Both the position numbers and the translations under genes were made by a program. This document shows, one piece after another, positions 62,739-64,000 of a DNA stretch of 64,000 nt. Numbering within the stretch: the first letter of the stretch is position 1; every line of letters begins with the position of its first letter. The DNA lies in contig NZ_PYVX01000007.1 of the NCBI RefSeq assembly GCF_003056305.1, positions 1 through 64,000 of the forward strand. The letters are read 5' to 3'. Below the pieces are notes generated by a model. That model did no database searches and had not been told where the DNA came from. It was given only the letters and a program-made list of their open reading frames with translations. Origin of the DNA: Halomonas denitrificans. Lineage in GTDB: Bacteria > Pseudomonadota > Gammaproteobacteria > Pseudomonadales > Halomonadaceae.

Positions 62739-64000
62739 CTACAGCGGCCAGACGATCAGGATCATCGGGATCGCCACCGCCATCACCACCAGTGTCAGCG
62801 GCAGCCCCAGCCGCCAGTAGTCGCCGAAGCGGTAGCCGCCCGGGCCCATCACCAGGGTGTTGGACTGGTGGCCGATGGGCGTGAGGAAGGCGCAGGAGGC
62901 GCTGATCGCCACTACCATCAGGAAGGGATCCAGGGAGACACCGAAGCCCTCGGCGAGGCTCGCCGCGATGGGCGCCATCAACAGTGCCGCCGCGGCGTTG
63001 TTGATCACGTTGGAGAGCAGCGTGCAGAGCAGGAACAGCCCCACCAGGGTGGCCACCATCGGCCACTCGCGCCCCAGGGCCAGCAGGGTCTCGGCGATCA
63101 GGGCGGCCCCGCCGCTGGTCTCCAGCGCCTGGCCCACCGGGATCATCGCCCCCAGCAGCACGATCACCGGGCCGTCGATGGCCTGGTAGGCCTCGCGCAG
63201 CGACAGCACGCCCACCAGCAGCGACACCAGTGCGGCGCCAGTCAGGGCCACCGCCGAGGGCACGAGGTCCAGCACCATGGCGATCACCGCCACCGCGAAG
63301 ATGGCCACCGAGACCGCCAGCAGGCGCGGCTGGCCCAGGGTCAGGTTGCGGCTGGCCAGCGGCAGGCAGCCCAGGGTGGTGAGACTCTCGCCGATCTCGC
63401 CCTCCCCGCCCTGCAGCAGCAGCACGTCGCCGGCCCGGAAGCGGATATCGCGCAGGCGCTGGTTGAGGCGGCCGCCGTCCCGGGCCACCGCCACCAGGTG
63501 CAGGCCGAACTGGTTGTGCAGGCGCAGCTGGGTGACGGTGCGGTGGATCATCATGGAGTCGTTGCGCACCACCGCCTCGACCAGCTGGAGGCCCTCGGTA
63601 TCCACTGCCGTGCGCTTCGACTCCTCCTCCTCGCCCGACGTCTCCCCGGCCGGCTCGGCCTCCCGGGGCTCGTCCGGCGCCTCGCCCTCCTGCGCCTCGT
63701 CGTCCGAGGGCGGCTCCGGGCCGACCACCAGGCCCGCCTTGTCCTCGATCAGCTTCATCTCCTCGGGGCCGGCCTCCACCAGCAGGATATCGCCCTCGTC
63801 CAGGGTACCGTGGAAGGCGTGGCCGGCATGGCGCTTGTCGCCGCGCACTACCGCCAGCACCGGGATAGTCTCCTCCAGGGCCTGGTGCAGGTCGCGCAGC
63901 GACCAGCCCACCGCCTTGCCCTCCTCGGGCACGCGCAGTTCGACCAGGTAGTGGGCGGTATCGAACATCTCCTCCCGGGAGGCCTTGCCGGCCCGCTGGG
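62739..64000 (-). CDS. SLC13-family permease with TrkA-C domains (N-terminus outside window)
   Basis: The frame stays open to the right edge, so the start and N-terminal membrane part are missing; an internal ATG at 63968 is probably not the start. Visible part, about 420 residues: two TrkA-C (RCK_C) domains (ETIPVLAVVRGDKRHAG to DEGDILLVEAG, and LRLHNQFGLHLVAVARDGGRLNQRLRDIRF), split by an acidic linker, then at least five membrane segments with the SLC13 phrases LLSNVINNAAAALLMAPIA and CAFLTPIGHQSNTLVMGPGGY. Family members carry dicarboxylates, sulfate or similar anions with Na+. Substrate unknown. Confidence 0.85.
   Translation of the reverse strand, partial: QRAGKASREEMFDTAHYLVELRVPEEGKAVGWSLRDLHQALEETIPVLAVVRGDKRHAGHAFHGTLDEGDILLVEAGPEEMKLIEDKAGLVVGPEPPSDDEAQEGEAPDEPREAEPAGETSGEEEESKRTAVDTEGLQLVEAVVRNDSMMIHRTVTQLRLHNQFGLHLVAVARDGGRLNQRLRDIRFRAGDVLLLQGGEGEIGESLTTLGCLPLASRNLTLGQPRLLAVSVAIFAVAVIAMVLDLVPSAVALTGAALVSLLVGVLSLREAYQAIDGPVIVLLGAMIPVGQALETSGGAALIAETLLALGREWPMVATLVGLFLLCTLLSNVINNAAAALLMAPIAASLAEGFGVSLDPFLMVVAISASCAFLTPIGHQSNTLVMGPGGYRFGDYWRLGLPLTLVVMAVAIPMILIVWPL

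Overview
The window looks like chromosomal DNA of a halophilic gammaproteobacterium of the Halomonas type. The evidence is high GC with strong G/C third-position bias, a complete choline-to-glycine-betaine module (betI, betB, betA) beside a choline-type binding protein, acidic tails and linkers on several proteins, and gammaproteobacterial housekeeping order (hemA/prfA/prmC against TPR-lipoprotein/lolB/ispE/tRNA-Gln/prs/rplY/pth/ychF). This is inferred from gene content; no 16S gene is present.

Layout. 1-5.8 kb: putrescine catabolism by the gamma-glutamyl route, with puuC (cut by the window edge), a putrescine/polyamine aminotransferase and puuD leftward, and puuA plus an NhaC-type antiporter rightward. 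6.0-11.1 kb: a GntR-controlled set of flavin oxidase, second NhaC-type antiporter and second flavin oxidase, with a striking palindromic operator. 11.1-19.1 kb: methyl-group and one-carbon metabolism, with a DmdA-like GcvT protein, an 855-residue dimethylglycine dehydrogenase-like flavoprotein/GcvT fusion, a GbdR-like AraC regulator and formate-THF ligase. 19.2-28.2 kb: iron alcohol dehydrogenase, aldehyde dehydrogenase, glutamine-synthetase-like ligase, TRAP transporter, N-formylglutamate amidohydrolase-like protein and RpiR regulator, which together read as an uncharacterised gamma-glutamylation pathway for an amine or amino alcohol. 28.2-37.5 kb: two PuuB-like oxidases and a polyamine ABC transporter operon with two binding proteins and a third glutamine-synthetase-like ligase.

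37.8-54.5 kb is core genome: moeB, lrp, prmC, prfA and hemA leftward; a TPR lipoprotein, lolB, ispE, tRNA-Gln, prs, rplY, pth, ychF and tRNA-Met rightward; then apeB, prc, three tRNA-Asn and a second identical tRNA-Met in the opposite orientation. 54.6-59.8 kb is the choX-like/betIBA osmoprotection locus with a clear BetI-type operator. 60.0-62.5 kb is fadE with a PsrA-like box, and the right edge holds an SLC13-type permease with TrkA-C domains, cut off by the window.

Taken together, the accessory parts form an amine-nitrogen and methyl-group catabolic district: three glutamine-synthetase-like ligases, four PuuB/DAO-type oxidases, two NhaC-type antiporters, one ABC and one TRAP importer, and one-carbon enzymes that could take up released methyl groups. 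Several intergenic hairpins, promoters and operators are readable directly. No CRISPR array, insertion sequence, integrase or rRNA was seen.
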